Both the position numbers and the translations under genes were made by a program. Positions 1 to 7,866 of a stretch of DNA of 18,116 nucleotides are shown here, piece after piece; the first letter of the stretch is position 1; the number at the start of each line of letters is the position of its first letter. This stretch comes from Clostridia bacterium (GTDB lineage: Bacteria; Bacillota_A; Clostridia; Lachnospirales; Cellulosilyticaceae): NCBI GenBank assembly GCA_029239935.1, contig JARBTY010000039.1, forward strand, positions 1 through 18,116, written 5' to 3'. The notes under the pieces are model-generated. The model searched no databases, was not told where the DNA came from, and saw only the letters and a program-made list of their open reading frames with translations.

Positions 1-219
1 ACCCCTTATAGCTATCTTCAGACCATCCGCATAAGCCAGGCAAAAAAAATGTTAGAACAAGGTATATCCGCCGTTGAGGTTGCTCTTCGGACAGGTTTTA
101 GTGATCAAAGTCACTTTTCCAATTTCTTTAAAAAATTGATTGGCGTGACCCCACGGCAATATATGCGTATTTTCTTAACTGAACCACAAACCCACCGTTT
201 GACAGAAAGGACAAAATAA
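1..219 (+). CDS. AraC-family regulator, C-terminal end (partial)
   Basis: The window opens inside this gene; 72 codons are visible, read in frame from base 1 to the TAA at 217-219. The residues include KKMLEQG, then VALRTGFSDQSHFSNFFKK and GVTPRQYM. This is the hallmark second helix-turn-helix and signature of AraC/XylS regulators (GFSDQSHFSxxFKKxxGxTPxxY). The N-terminal effector domain and first helix-turn-helix lie outside the window, so the inducer cannot be inferred. The stop overlaps the ATG of the next gene by one base, so regulator and exporter are almost certainly co-transcribed and translationally coupled. The family call is secure; the target is an inference, most likely its own operon. 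Confidence 0.9.
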   Translation, partial: TPYSYLQTIRISQAKKMLEQGISAVEVALRTGFSDQSHFSNFFKKLIGVTPRQYMRIFLTEPQTHRLTERTK

Positions 220-1139
220 TGATAAAATCCAAATCCGCAGCCGCCGGACACCTAACGGCTCTCTTAACCATTTTTATTTGGGGTACCACCTTTATATGTA
301 CTAAAATCCTCTTAGTAGATTTTTCTCCCTTTGAAATATTGTTTTTTCGCTTTACTATAGGTTATATTGCTTTAATAGTCATACATCCTCGGTTGACGAA
401 ATCCAAAAATATACGGGAAGAGCTGCTTTTCGCAGCTGCTGGCTTTTGTGGTGTAACCATGTACTTTCTACTTGAGAATATTGCGCTTACCCACACCCTG
501 GCCTCCAATGTCGGGACGCTTGTTTCTGTTTCACCTTTTTTCACCGCACTGATGGCACACTTCTTTTTGAAAGGTGAACCCTTGAGATCCCAATTTTTTG
601 CAGGTTTTTTAGTTTCAATACTAGGAATCATACTGATTGCTTTTAACGGTAATTATATACTAAAGCTAAGTCCCCAAGGTGATTTACTTGCCATATTTTC
701 TTGTCTATTTTGGGCAGCATATTCCATTCTAATGCGTAAGATTAGTGGACTTGGTTATCACACCATCGGCTGTACACGCCGCATATTTTTTTATGGTCTA
801 GTCTTTATGACCCCAGCCCTATTACTGTCAGATTTTCATTTTGAACTGTCTCGGTTTACAAAACCTGTTAATCTGCTAAATATCATATTCCTTGGCCTCT
901 TCGCTTCTGCACTGTGTTTTGTTGCATGGAACTGGTGTGTAGGCATACTCGGCGCAGTCAAGACCAGTACTTATATTTATTTGGTGCCGGTTATAACCAT
1001 TGCATCTTCCTATCTCATTCTTAAGGAAAATATTACAGTCGCCGCTTTGCTTGGTACATTCCTAACGATAATAGGCCTATTTCTTTCAGAGAAAAAAACT
1101 AAAGGGAAAATAATACCTGAGGAGGTTACTGCCTTATGA
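219..1139 (+). CDS. EamA/DMT-superfamily transporter
   Basis: A 306-residue integral membrane protein of the drug/metabolite transporter superfamily, with two EamA repeats and about ten hydrophobic segments. The first repeat begins with LTALLTIFIWGTTFICTKIL, typical of EamA proteins (the WG-T/S-x-F motif). The second begins near residue 155 with LLAIFSCLFWAAYSILMRKI. A charged tail (EKKTKGK) follows the last helix, as is usual for these exporters. The ATG at 219 overlaps the stop of the AraC gene and is preceded by AAAGGA at good spacing. The 3' end overlaps the DUF2000 gene by four bases (ATGA). EamA proteins export amino acids or other small metabolites; the substrate here cannot be read from the sequence. 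Confidence 0.93.
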   Translation: MIKSKSAAAGHLTALLTIFIWGTTFICTKILLVDFSPFEILFFRFTIGYIALIVIHPRLTKSKNIREELLFAAAGFCGVTMYFLLENIALTHTLASNVGTLVSVSPFFTALMAHFFLKGEPLRSQFFAGFLVSILGIILIAFNGNYILKLSPQGDLLAIFSCLFWAAYSILMRKISGLGYHTIGCTRRIFFYGLVFMTPALLLSDFHFELSRFTKPVNLLNIIFLGLFASALCFVAWNWCVGILGAVKTSTYIYLVPVITIASSYLILKENITVAALLGTFLTIIGLFLSEKKTKGKIIPEEVTAL

Positions 1140-1558
1140 TAGAAAAACCTACAAAATGTGTGCTTATAATAGACGAAGCACTCCCAGCAGGAGTGCTTGC
1201 GAATACAGCCGTGATTTTAGGCATTACCCTCGGTCGGTTAGTTCCCGAATATATTGGTCAAGATGTACTAGATGGTTCTGGACATATACACAAAGGAATT
1301 GTTTCCCAGCCGATTCCTGTTTTAAAGGGAAACGCTTCACTACTCAAAACGCTCCGCGAAAAGTTGTATACTTCCTCTTTTGAGGATGTAACGGTTGTGG
1401 ATTTTTCTGATATAGCACAGAACTGCCATATCTATGATGAGTTCTTGCTAGCAGCAAAATTTACACCGGAAACAGACTTTACCTATTTAGGACTTCTGCT
1501 ATATGGCGATAAGAAAAAGGTAAATAAGTTGACCGGCAGTATCCCTTTGCTTAGATAA
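1136..1558 (+). CDS. DUF2000 domain protein
   Basis: A 140-residue soluble protein matching the DUF2000 family over its whole length. It starts CVLIIDEALPAGVLANTAVI, followed by a Gly-rich segment (ITLGR) and the conserved region around DGSGHIHKGI. DUF2000 proteins are thought to have a peptidyl-tRNA-hydrolase-2-like fold, but no reaction has been established to my knowledge. The start is set by GAGGAGG at about ten bases, and the ATG overlaps the stop of the EamA transporter, so translation is coupled. AraC-EamA-DUF2000 looks like a complete functional unit; a role linked to the exported metabolite is plausible but unproven. There are no membrane segments or signal peptide. Confidence 0.9.
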   Translation: MIEKPTKCVLIIDEALPAGVLANTAVILGITLGRLVPEYIGQDVLDGSGHIHKGIVSQPIPVLKGNASLLKTLREKLYTSSFEDVTVVDFSDIAQNCHIYDEFLLAAKFTPETDFTYLGLLLYGDKKKVNKLTGSIPLLR

Positions 1559-1606
1559 ACACTTTTTTATTTTAGATGGAAAATACAGTTTCCACATTAA
1601 TTGGCC

Positions 1607-1649
1607 AACGTTCCATTCAAATATTTTCATCTTATTTGAATGGAACGTT
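1607..1649 (+). terminator. Perfect 16-17 bp hairpin after the DUF2000 gene
   Basis: AACGTTCCATTCAAAT at 1607-1622 is the exact reverse complement of 1634-1649, with an 11-base loop that can close one more A-T pair. It lies 48 bases past the DUF2000 stop and is the likely operon end. The downstream strand lacks a strong U-tract, so this may be a weak or Rho-assisted terminator, or a processing/stability hairpin. A smaller hairpin (TGGAAA at 1577-1582 with TTTCCA at 1589-1594) lies just before it. Confidence 0.55.
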
Positions 1650-1683
1650 TATCCTAATCATTTCAGGTCAAACGAAAGTGACT

Positions 1684-1782
1684 TTAGAATCGAATATGCT
1701 CTGCTGAAAGCTCTCTGGCAACACTCTCCGCCAAAGCCTCGTTATTACTCGTATATGAATATCAAATAACTGCTATGTTCAT
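1684..1782 (-). pseudogene. Flavodoxin N-terminal remnant with nonsense codons
   Basis: On the minus strand an AGAAGG ribosome site at good spacing precedes an ATG at 1782. The reading frame is MNIAVI*YSYTSNNEAL, then AESVARELSAEHIRF and a stop at 1684. This is the start of a flavodoxin: a hydrophobic beta strand, the YSYTGNT-type FMN phosphate-binding loop (here YSYTSNN), then helix 1. The TGA at codon 7 stands where most relatives have an aromatic residue. After about 32 codons the frame closes and no flavodoxin core follows. It was called by eye from the motif. A full-length flavodoxin would have 140-170 residues, so this is a decayed remnant downstream of the dead TetR gene on the same strand. 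Confidence 0.65.
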
Positions 1783-1854
1783 TGCAAAACCTTCTAAAAA
1801 TAAATTAACCCATTTAAAATTAATAATGCTACTTTAATGTTATTTTTAATTTTT

Positions 1855-1882
1855 ATGAATGAATATAATTTAATTCATTCAT
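1855..1882. promoter_or_regulatory. Palindromic operator candidate (relic TetR site)
   Basis: ATGAATGAAT at 1855-1864 is exactly mirrored by ATTCATTCAT at 1873-1882 around an 8-base AT spacer. It sits between the TetR remnant stop (1915) and the flavodoxin remnant start (1782), where an operator or promoter for the flavodoxin would be expected. TGAATGA/TCATTCA half-sites are known from TetR-family repressors such as Bacillus FadR, though the spacing here differs. Assignment to the local TetR protein is an inference. Confidence 0.45.
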
Positions 1883-1914
1883 TTTATGATTAAAAAATAA
1901 CTATTCCTTTTATT

Positions 1915-2289
1915 TTATTCGGAACAGTCCATCAGGCCTTTCATAATTATCTTACTATCGATGTCTTTTCGCATTTTCCCTTGAGCTTGCCACTGACTTA
2001 TAAGATCAAAGAAACTGTAATATAAAAAATCCACCGCTTGAATACCGTTTTCTTCACGGTAAAGCTGCTCAATTTTTTCAAAAACGCTTTTGTTATACCA
2101 TTCTCTTAGAATGGGGTTTGCTTTCGTCCCCTCTACATTTAACAACAGCATCTGTTTAACCACTGCAAGAGGCGTTTGGCTTAAATCAAGAGACTGCAGA
2201 CATCTTTTTTTCAGCTTTGCATTCTCTTGCAAAAAAATATCCATAAAAAGCTTTTCTTTGGAAGGATAGTAGTTATAAAATAAAACGTG
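1915..2289 (-). pseudogene. TetR/AcrR-family regulator, 5'-truncated remnant
   Basis: The open frame on the minus strand begins right after an in-frame TAA (2290-2292) with HVLFYNYYPSKEKLFMDIF. This is the end of a TetR recognition helix and its linker (compare LFYNYFPSKEELF), followed by about 110 residues of an all-alpha ligand-binding domain. The roughly 38 N-terminal residues that should carry the helix-turn-helix are missing. The frame is cut about 15 bases after the stop of the neighbouring glyoxalase-like gene. The only ATG (2244) lies beyond the recognition helix and has no good ribosome site. The C-terminus (IIMKGLMDCSE) is also short for the family, suggesting a second, internal deletion. 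It cannot encode a DNA-binding repressor. Confidence 0.8.
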
Positions 2290-2304
2290 TTAACTTTTTA
2301 ATAG

Positions 2305-2967
2305 CTACCACCTAAATAACAATGGTAAATCGGGTCTGAAATCTTTTAACTGTTTGTGAATGCCGTGATCAAATTCCAATTCGATTAGATTTTGACTGGA
2401 GGGTTCAATAGATAGATTAGGCAGCTTGTTAATGATTTTAGCTGATTGTGACAAATCACTTTGTTGATTAGTGTACATTTTGACTGCTGTAACCTCTTTA
2501 AGTGGTATTTTATGTTTTGAAGGCTCTTTCTTTTCTTCTAGGTATATCTCCTGTTTTTGAGCAAAAAAGAGATAGAAATACATCGGCTCACATAACTGGG
2601 TATCTCGAGCTACTTGTATTTTCAGAAAATCTGGAAGATATATAGGACGATAGTCCCACGTAGGAAACGGGGCTTCTTCATCTTTTTCCATTGTAGGTCT
2701 AAATGCCATACCAAAGGGTGATGTATTTGGCGTACGCAACAGGCATCTTTCATATAATCTCATGGGTTGTGTTCTTTCACTTTTTACTTCATCTATATTT
2801 TCAACCCATAATAATTCCAACATCATATTCTGAAAGAAAAATCTTCTATTGGCCGTCCCTTGTCCCGGGTGGGTATTGGAAGACCCTTCTACAAGACCAA
2901 ATTCTATAAGCAAATCACCTGCTGGTGCTTTTTTATCCGTACAGATATAGATATGATCAATTTCCAT
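2305..2967 (-). CDS. Glyoxalase-like (VOC superfamily) protein
   Basis: A 220-residue soluble protein. It starts MEIDHIYICT and continues with GLVEGSSNTHPGQGTANRRF and FFQNMMLELLWV. This pattern is typical of the glyoxalase-like domain (VOC fold, PF13468 type): an N-terminal His in a beta strand, a GQGTANRRFFF turn and a late acidic strand. VOC proteins bind a metal or a small ligand; no specific reaction can be assigned. The C-terminal half (about residues 120-220) looks like a second, diverged repeat. The start follows AAAGGAG at suitable spacing. It is divergent from an AraC regulator at 3217, which probably controls it. Its 3' end marks the breakpoint of the truncated TetR gene. Confidence 0.8.
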   Translation of the reverse strand: MEIDHIYICTDKKAPAGDLLIEFGLVEGSSNTHPGQGTANRRFFFQNMMLELLWVENIDEVKSERTQPMRLYERCLLRTPNTSPFGMAFRPTMEKDEEAPFPTWDYRPIYLPDFLKIQVARDTQLCEPMYFYLFFAQKQEIYLEEKKEPSKHKIPLKEVTAVKMYTNQQSDLSQSAKIINKLPNLSIEPSSQNLIELEFDHGIHKQLKDFRPDLPLLFRW

Positions 2968-3000
2968 GTCCTAAGTTCTCCTTTATATTTTTCTAACTAC

Positions 3001-3216
3001 ACACTGTATTTTCTATAGTATATACCACGCTCTCCTTATCGCATAGTCTTTCCACTCTTCTTCCTAAGGCAATGGACAAAAACAGTTTACAATGCTATGG
3101 TATAGTTATTTATATAACAGGCTCATCAGATTTATATTAACTCATCAAAAAAGGCATTGATGGTCAAGCCAAACTGCTTCTAACATGTTATCTTATTTAT
3201 AAGGAGGTGCTTAACT
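3001..3216. promoter_or_regulatory. Divergent promoter region between VOC gene and AraC regulator
   Basis: This AT-rich spacer must hold both divergent promoters. Candidate elements are a TATACT/TATAGA stretch near 3015-3025 for the minus-strand VOC gene, and TTTACA at 3086-3091 followed after 17 bases by TTTATA for the plus-strand regulator. None is a strong consensus match. The AraC gene has an excellent AAGGAGG ribosome site at 3201-3207. Confidence 0.35.
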
Positions 3217-4146
3217 ATGCACGCATGGGAACAAATACAACTAACCATTGACTATATTGAGGAACATCTTTCAGAGGACATAAAAATTGAAAACTTAGCA
3301 AAGCTTGCTTCACTGTCGCAGTTCTACTATCAGCGATTATTCAGTCGTTTAGTCAAAAGACCAGTAAATGAGTATGTCAAGCTTCGCCGCCTTGCAAAAG
3401 TAGCCGAAGCTTTGCGAAGCACAAATAGACGCATTCTAGATATCGCTTTGGACTTTGGATTTTCTTCTCATGAGACGCTTACTCGAACCTTTAAAAATGT
3501 ATTTGGAATGACACCCGAGGGATATAGGACTCATCCCGTCCGGTTAAATAACTTTATGAAGCCTCAGCTACTTTTGAACTACACCCTTGTGGATGAAAAT
3601 GTCCCCTTGATTACAGATGGAATCGTGCTTGAAATAACGAGACGGCAAGTGGTGTCCCCTCAGTTTTTCATAGGACTTACAGTGGAGCAGCCCATCGCCC
3701 AGATGCCTGGCGGTGGTCAAACTGGTGTGGACACACTCGCGGAGCTGTGGGACACTTTTCACGAAAACAAATCCACTATTTATGCATTAAAGGCGAATGG
3801 TGATGAACTTGGCGTTGCATACGCCGGGATAAAGGAAGGCTATTACAGCTATTTTGCAGGGGCCGAAGTTGATACAAATAAAGTAACTCAAGGCTATACT
3901 TCATGGGAACTACCAGTAGGAGAATACATTGTCTGCTCTTTTGAAGCCGAGGATTTTGAGCACCTTGTTATGGATGCGGTGTACAAAGCTCACAGATATT
4001 TGTTTGAAACATGGCTTCCTAATCATAAGCTCCGTGTCAAACTCTTTGCTGCAGAACGCTATGCAAGCCACAGTCCAGATACAACCAGTATGGAGGTATG
4101 GGTGTTACCCGATACAGATAAATCTCTTCATAAAAAGACCCTGTAA
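3217..4146 (+). CDS. AraC-family regulator with GyrI-like effector-binding domain
   Basis: A 309-residue transcription regulator with the Rob-type layout. The AraC DNA-binding domain comes first: helix-turn-helix 1 near residues 25-44 (IENLAKLASLSQFYYQRLFS), and helix-turn-helix 2 near 73-97 (LDIALDFGFSSHETLTRTFK, then GMTPEGYR). A C-terminal GyrI-like/AraC effector-binding domain follows (about 125-300), with the typical VVSPQFFIGL start and GEYIVCSFEA strand. Such domains bind hydrophobic or cationic small molecules. The ATG follows AAGGAGG. It is divergent from the VOC gene and convergent with the ABC transporter operon, from which a shared hairpin separates it. The divergent VOC gene is the likeliest target; this is an inference. 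Confidence 0.92.
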   Translation: MHAWEQIQLTIDYIEEHLSEDIKIENLAKLASLSQFYYQRLFSRLVKRPVNEYVKLRRLAKVAEALRSTNRRILDIALDFGFSSHETLTRTFKNVFGMTPEGYRTHPVRLNNFMKPQLLLNYTLVDENVPLITDGIVLEITRRQVVSPQFFIGLTVEQPIAQMPGGGQTGVDTLAELWDTFHENKSTIYALKANGDELGVAYAGIKEGYYSYFAGAEVDTNKVTQGYTSWELPVGEYIVCSFEAEDFEHLVMDAVYKAHRYLFETWLPNHKLRVKLFAAERYASHSPDTTSMEVWVLPDTDKSLHKKTL

Positions 4147-4181
4147 TTATTGGAAAACTCCTCTATAAATCAACTAAAAAC

Positions 4182-4224
4182 ATCTCCCCATAAGACACCT
4201 AAGTGATACGTCTCATGGGGAGAT
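4182..4224. terminator. Bidirectional terminator between convergent units
   Basis: The arms at 4182-4196 (ATCTCCCCATAAGAC) and 4210-4224 (GTCTCATGGGGAGAT) pair with one mismatch around a 13-base loop. On the minus strand the stem is followed by GTTTTTAG, a good U-tract, so it ends the ABC transporter operon. On the plus strand it follows the AraC gene with a weaker TCGTTTAT tail. Confidence 0.85.
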
Positions 4225-4242
4225 TCGTTTATATTATAGGAC

Positions 4243-5091
4243 TTATTCCTTCACACTACCTAATGCAACACCAGCAATGATATACTTCGACAACAAGAAA
4301 TAGACTATAAATAGAGGCAATACCGTCAACGACAGCCCCAAATACACCGATCCATACTCAGTCTTATAGATATCACCTCTTAATAGGCTTACCATGATCG
4401 GCATTGTATATTTATCATTATCAGTAAGTAAAATTAACGGCATAAACAGGTTATTCCAGCTTCCAACAAATGTAAAAATGGCTTGTGTCGCAATAGCGGG
4501 CTTCATGATTGGCAGCAAAATTCTATTAAATATATAAAATTCACCAGCCCCATCTATTCTTGCTGAATTTACAACATCGATTGATAATGCTGAAAGCAGA
4601 TATTGTCGCATAAAAAACACCGTTGCAGGCGCAGCTATTGCAGGCAATATCAGTGGTAAAAAGTTGTTTGTCATTCCAATACTGTATATAAACTGATAAA
4701 ATCCAATACTTGTTACCTGAGCCGGAATCATCATAACGGCCATTATAAATGTAAAAAATGGCTGACGCATTCTCCAGTCATACACGACTAAAGCATAGGC
4801 AGTAAGTGATGAAAAATACACTGCACAAATTGTTGCCCCTGTAGAGATCGTCATTGAGTTAATGAATCCCTTGATGGGATTAAAGCTTTTACCAAGCAGT
4901 ACCTGTAAATTGCTCATGAGGTATTTGGAAGGTACCAACGATAGAGAATTTTGCTGGATCTCAAACGTTCCCCTCGTAGCATTAATAAACATAATCCAAA
5001 AGGGTAATATACTTAAAAGCGCCAAGAAAATGCAGACAATATAGATAGTTATCTTTAAAATGTGTTGGAATATGTTTTTATCTTTTTTCAT
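4243..5091 (-). CDS. Carbohydrate ABC transporter permease (MalG/LacG type)
   Basis: A 282-residue inner-membrane permease of the CUT1 sugar importer family, with six predicted transmembrane segments. The EAA loop that contacts the ATPase is at about residues 175-198 (NSARIDGAGEFYIFNRILLP; the family pattern is EAA-x3-G-x9-I-x-LP). The C-terminus ends in the usual short GVALGSVKE tail. Its ATG lies inside the end of the first permease gene (14-base overlap), which indicates translational coupling. It pairs with that permease to form the channel. No ATPase gene is nearby; clostridial CUT1 systems commonly share a housekeeping MsmK/MsmX-type ATPase encoded elsewhere. Confidence 0.95.
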   Translation of the reverse strand: MKKDKNIFQHILKITIYIVCIFLALLSILPFWIMFINATRGTFEIQQNSLSLVPSKYLMSNLQVLLGKSFNPIKGFINSMTISTGATICAVYFSSLTAYALVVYDWRMRQPFFTFIMAVMMIPAQVTSIGFYQFIYSIGMTNNFLPLILPAIAAPATVFFMRQYLLSALSIDVVNSARIDGAGEFYIFNRILLPIMKPAIATQAIFTFVGSWNNLFMPLILLTDNDKYTMPIMVSLLRGDIYKTEYGSVYLGLSLTVLPLFIVYFLLSKYIIAGVALGSVKE

Positions 5092-6076
5092 TCTCTGCCC
5101 TCCTTGCCGCCTTATCAGCTTCTCTGAGTAATTTCATCTGTCCCTTTTTTTCTTTTTTGAGTTTCGATGCATATCTATCTCTCATCATATAAAAGACTAT
5201 AGCCGATAGTATGGCTATAATAACAAACATAATCATGCTTGCTGCTGCTGCACGATTATACAGATAGCTTCCACTGAAAGCTTGATTATAAATGAACACA
5301 CTTGTCGTTAGCGTAGCATTGTCAGGTCCCCCAAGAAGAAACAATCTTGGAATATCAAACATTTGCAATCCGCCAATCATGCTCGTAATCAGCGTATAAA
5401 GCAGTATGGTTCTCAAATTCGGAAGTGTTACGAAAAAAAACGTTTGAGCTCCTGTTGCACCATCAATCTCAGATGCCTCAAAAATTTCGGGATTTATGCC
5501 TAGTACACCCGATATAAGTACAATCATTGTATAACCATACCACATCCAAAACTGGATGAATGATACAATACCCCTAGCCGTCCACTTCTGGACATGAAAG
5601 TTCATTGGTCCATCAGATAAACCAAGCATCCTGAGTAAGTCGTTAACAGGACCCATTGGGTATCCAAACAGCGAATGAAAGAGTATAGCTATAGTCGCTG
5701 CCGTAATTATATTTGGCATATAAAACAGAACTTTAAAAATCCCTTGTCCCTTTATCTGATTGCGATGCCTAGTGAACCACGCTGTAAGCAGGAGGGCAAG
5801 CAATATTTGTGGTATGAAGTTAATAATCCAAAGCAATGTTGTATTGATTAATGATTGCTGAAAAGATGGATTTTTTAAAATTACTTCAAAATTTTGAAAA
5901 GGATTTGCTAAAAAATTAAAATCTGTTCTCCCCATACCTTTAAAATCAGTAAAGCCGATAACCGTCGTATAAATGATAGGATATAAAGAAAAAATAAGAA
6001 ACACAAGTATAAAAGGCATTGAAAAAATATAACCGTATTTAGCGTAGCTAACGCCCTTACGTTGCATAAGCGTCAC
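5078..6076 (-). CDS. Sugar ABC transporter permease (MalF/LacF type)
   Basis: A 332-residue permease with six transmembrane segments. An N-terminal cytosolic stretch leads into YGYIFSMPFILVFLIFSLYP, the usual start of the MalF/LacF branch. The EAA loop lies at about residues 200-219 (EASEIDGATGAQTFFFVTLP). The C-terminal tail after the last helix is unusually long and charged (about 35 residues rich in Lys, Arg and Glu). It is the second gene of the operon, 98 bases after the binding protein and overlapping the next permease. Sugar specificity cannot be read from the permease. The start ATG is preceded by GGGAGG. Confidence 0.95.
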   Translation of the reverse strand: MTLMQRKGVSYAKYGYIFSMPFILVFLIFSLYPIIYTTVIGFTDFKGMGRTDFNFLANPFQNFEVILKNPSFQQSLINTTLLWIINFIPQILLALLLTAWFTRHRNQIKGQGIFKVLFYMPNIITAATIAILFHSLFGYPMGPVNDLLRMLGLSDGPMNFHVQKWTARGIVSFIQFWMWYGYTMIVLISGVLGINPEIFEASEIDGATGAQTFFFVTLPNLRTILLYTLITSMIGGLQMFDIPRLFLLGGPDNATLTTSVFIYNQAFSGSYLYNRAAAASMIMFVIIAILSAIVFYMMRDRYASKLKKEKKGQMKLLREADKAARRAENEKR

Positions 6077-6130
6077 CTCCCGTAAGATATTAAAAATCTA
6101 TTTATCCAGACAAATGCACATATAACACTA

Positions 6131-6158
6131 GGGCGGTCGAAAAGGCATTCGCCCGCCC
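6131..6158 (-). promoter_or_regulatory. Intercistronic GC-rich hairpin (differential-expression element)
   Basis: Arms 6131-6140 (GGGCGGTCGA) and 6149-6158 (TCGCCCGCCC) pair at nine of ten positions around an 8-base loop. It lies between the binding-protein stop and the first permease and has no U-tract on the minus strand. A hairpin here would protect the 3' end of the binding-protein message or reduce read-through, as is common where the binding protein is needed in excess. Confidence 0.65.
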
Positions 6159-6174
6159 CAGATTACAAATCAAA

Positions 6175-7605
6175 CTATTCTACAATAACATCAAGATTAT
6201 CCGCAACGTTTTGTTTGAAGGTAGCTATTGCCTCTTCTCGCGTTTTATTGCCCGCAGTATATTCTCGAACCTGATCACGCCAGTAGGTATTGATGGTCTC
6301 GTCGTATTGCGTTAAATTCTTACCATTAGCGAATTCACCAGCTGGGACAAACACATCAAACATATTTTGTCCACCTAAGAACTCCAGTGCCCCATCAGAC
6401 TTCTTCATAACTGTAGCGGAAGCAACTGTGTCTTTTGTGCCACCTGGTCCATTAAGAGTACCATTTGCCCAGAAGTACTGAAGCCCAGTTTCAGAGCTGT
6501 CTAGTGTAATCCACTCAATAATATCTCCGACTGCTGAAGGAATTTTAGTGTCCTTATTGGCAAGAACCCATGTGCCTCCCCAGAAGAAACCTACTGGAGA
6601 TTCACATACTGCCCAATCGCCGTATGTACCTTCGCCTGGTTTGGTACCGCCTGAATTGCCTGCTAAAACGTAATTGATGAGCCATGCAGGGCCAAAGAAA
6701 CCAAATATTTTTTTAGCGCCAGCATCTTTCATATCAGCGAACCAAGCATCATTCCAGTCTCGTGTATCGTTATGATAATCATTATCCATAAGTTTCTTTG
6801 AGAAGTCTATGAATTCTTCACGTTTAGGATCAAGGTTGAGTTTACCATCAACAATCCATCCCTTCTCAGAACTATTTTCAACTGCATGCCACATATCGCC
6901 ATCACTGGAGCTGATACCATAACCCTTTGCTTTTAGATCCGCAGCTGCAGCAAAAAACTTATCCCAGCCTGGACCAATTTTTTCTTTAATTGTTGCAGGA
7001 TCATCTGTTCCCCAAACATCTTTTGCAATAGATCTGCGATAGATAAAAGCACCCCCGGTTGCCTGATAACCAAGACCTGCAAGCTCCCCATCAGGATTTG
7101 TTCCAATATCTACTGTGTATTGAGCAATTTCAGCCTCTTTTAAAAGGTTATCCACATCAATGCCGAGGTCTTTATAAGCAGCTGCATACTTAGCAGCATC
7201 GCCCTGCGTATATTTGAGTACAAAGGCACCCTCTGCACAGAATATATCAGGGGCATCTGCACCACCAGATGCTAAGGCTTGGTCAAGAGCAGGTTGGTAT
7301 GCTCCCTCCGTAGTAGCGATAATGGTGCTTTTGATTTCATAAGGAAAGTCTGGGTGAAGTTCTTTGTACTTCTCCAGCATTTTTGGAACTTCATCGGTAA
7401 AACTCCATAGATTGATGACTTTAACATTAGGATCGTCCGTAACTTCCTTTGCAACTTCTTTACTAGAGCTTTCTCCAGCAGCGCTGCTCTCTGAGCTGTC
7501 TTTAGTGCCAGTGCCAGTGCCACTACTACTGCTACTACTACATCCCGTTAATACTGTGGACACAAGGAACGTACAAGAAAGAAAAAAAGCAATAAAACGT
7601 TTCAT
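6175..7605 (-). CDS. Sugar ABC transporter substrate-binding lipoprotein
   Basis: A 476-residue extracellular solute-binding protein (family 1, CUT1 type). Residues 1-21 are a lipoprotein signal peptide ending in the lipobox LTGC with Cys22 as the lipidation site. A Ser/Gly/Thr/Glu-rich linker (about 23-55) tethers the domain to the membrane. The mature domain starts VKVINLWSFTDEVPKMLEKY, the usual first strand, and has many aromatic residues (for example GFFGPAWLINYV, VGFFWGGTWV) suited to stacking on an oligosaccharide. Length fits the longer oligosaccharide-binding members. It leads a three-gene operon with the two permeases. The start follows GGAGGGG. The ligand is not known; an oligosaccharide is a fair guess. 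Confidence 0.95.
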   Translation of the reverse strand: MKRFIAFFLSCTFLVSTVLTGCSSSSSSGTGTGTKDSSESSAAGESSSKEVAKEVTDDPNVKVINLWSFTDEVPKMLEKYKELHPDFPYEIKSTIIATTEGAYQPALDQALASGGADAPDIFCAEGAFVLKYTQGDAAKYAAAYKDLGIDVDNLLKEAEIAQYTVDIGTNPDGELAGLGYQATGGAFIYRRSIAKDVWGTDDPATIKEKIGPGWDKFFAAAADLKAKGYGISSSDGDMWHAVENSSEKGWIVDGKLNLDPKREEFIDFSKKLMDNDYHNDTRDWNDAWFADMKDAGAKKIFGFFGPAWLINYVLAGNSGGTKPGEGTYGDWAVCESPVGFFWGGTWVLANKDTKIPSAVGDIIEWITLDSSETGLQYFWANGTLNGPGGTKDTVASATVMKKSDGALEFLGGQNMFDVFVPAGEFANGKNLTQYDETINTYWRDQVREYTAGNKTREEAIATFKQNVADNLDVIVE

Positions 7606-7645
7606 GATACCCCTCCTCTAATTTTATAATCTTAATAGCGTTATA

Positions 7646-7675
7646 CATTAAAATTATAAAAGATATCTTTGGGGC
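7646..7675 (-). promoter_or_regulatory. Promoter region of the ABC transporter operon
   Basis: On the minus strand a perfect -10 TATAAT lies at 7658-7653, about 50 bases before the binding-protein ATG. The expected -35 position shows no TTGACA-like hexamer. A perfect 12-bp palindrome AAAGATATCTTT (7659-7670) abuts the -10. This suggests an activator-dependent or palindrome-controlled promoter; the AraC gene at 7867-8730 is the natural candidate activator. Confidence 0.45.
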
Positions 7676-7866
7676 AAGCTCCTTATATTTTGCTAAATTA
7701 TAATCAAATATTGCTGAGTTTTTATGCCAAATCACTACTTTTTATATTTTTATTCAATAACAATAGTGCATTTTGATTTTCTATTCACTTTTATAACAAT
7801 AATTTTTAGTAATATATGCTTTTTATTTATAGCAAAAAACGCAATGAATTAAACTTAACTAAACAA

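Noticed and set aside
7621..7660. A catabolite-responsive element (cre) near ATGTATAACGCTATTA upstream of the sugar importer.
   Set aside because: The spacing between the TG and CG elements is one base too long for the cre consensus, so it does not support CcpA control.
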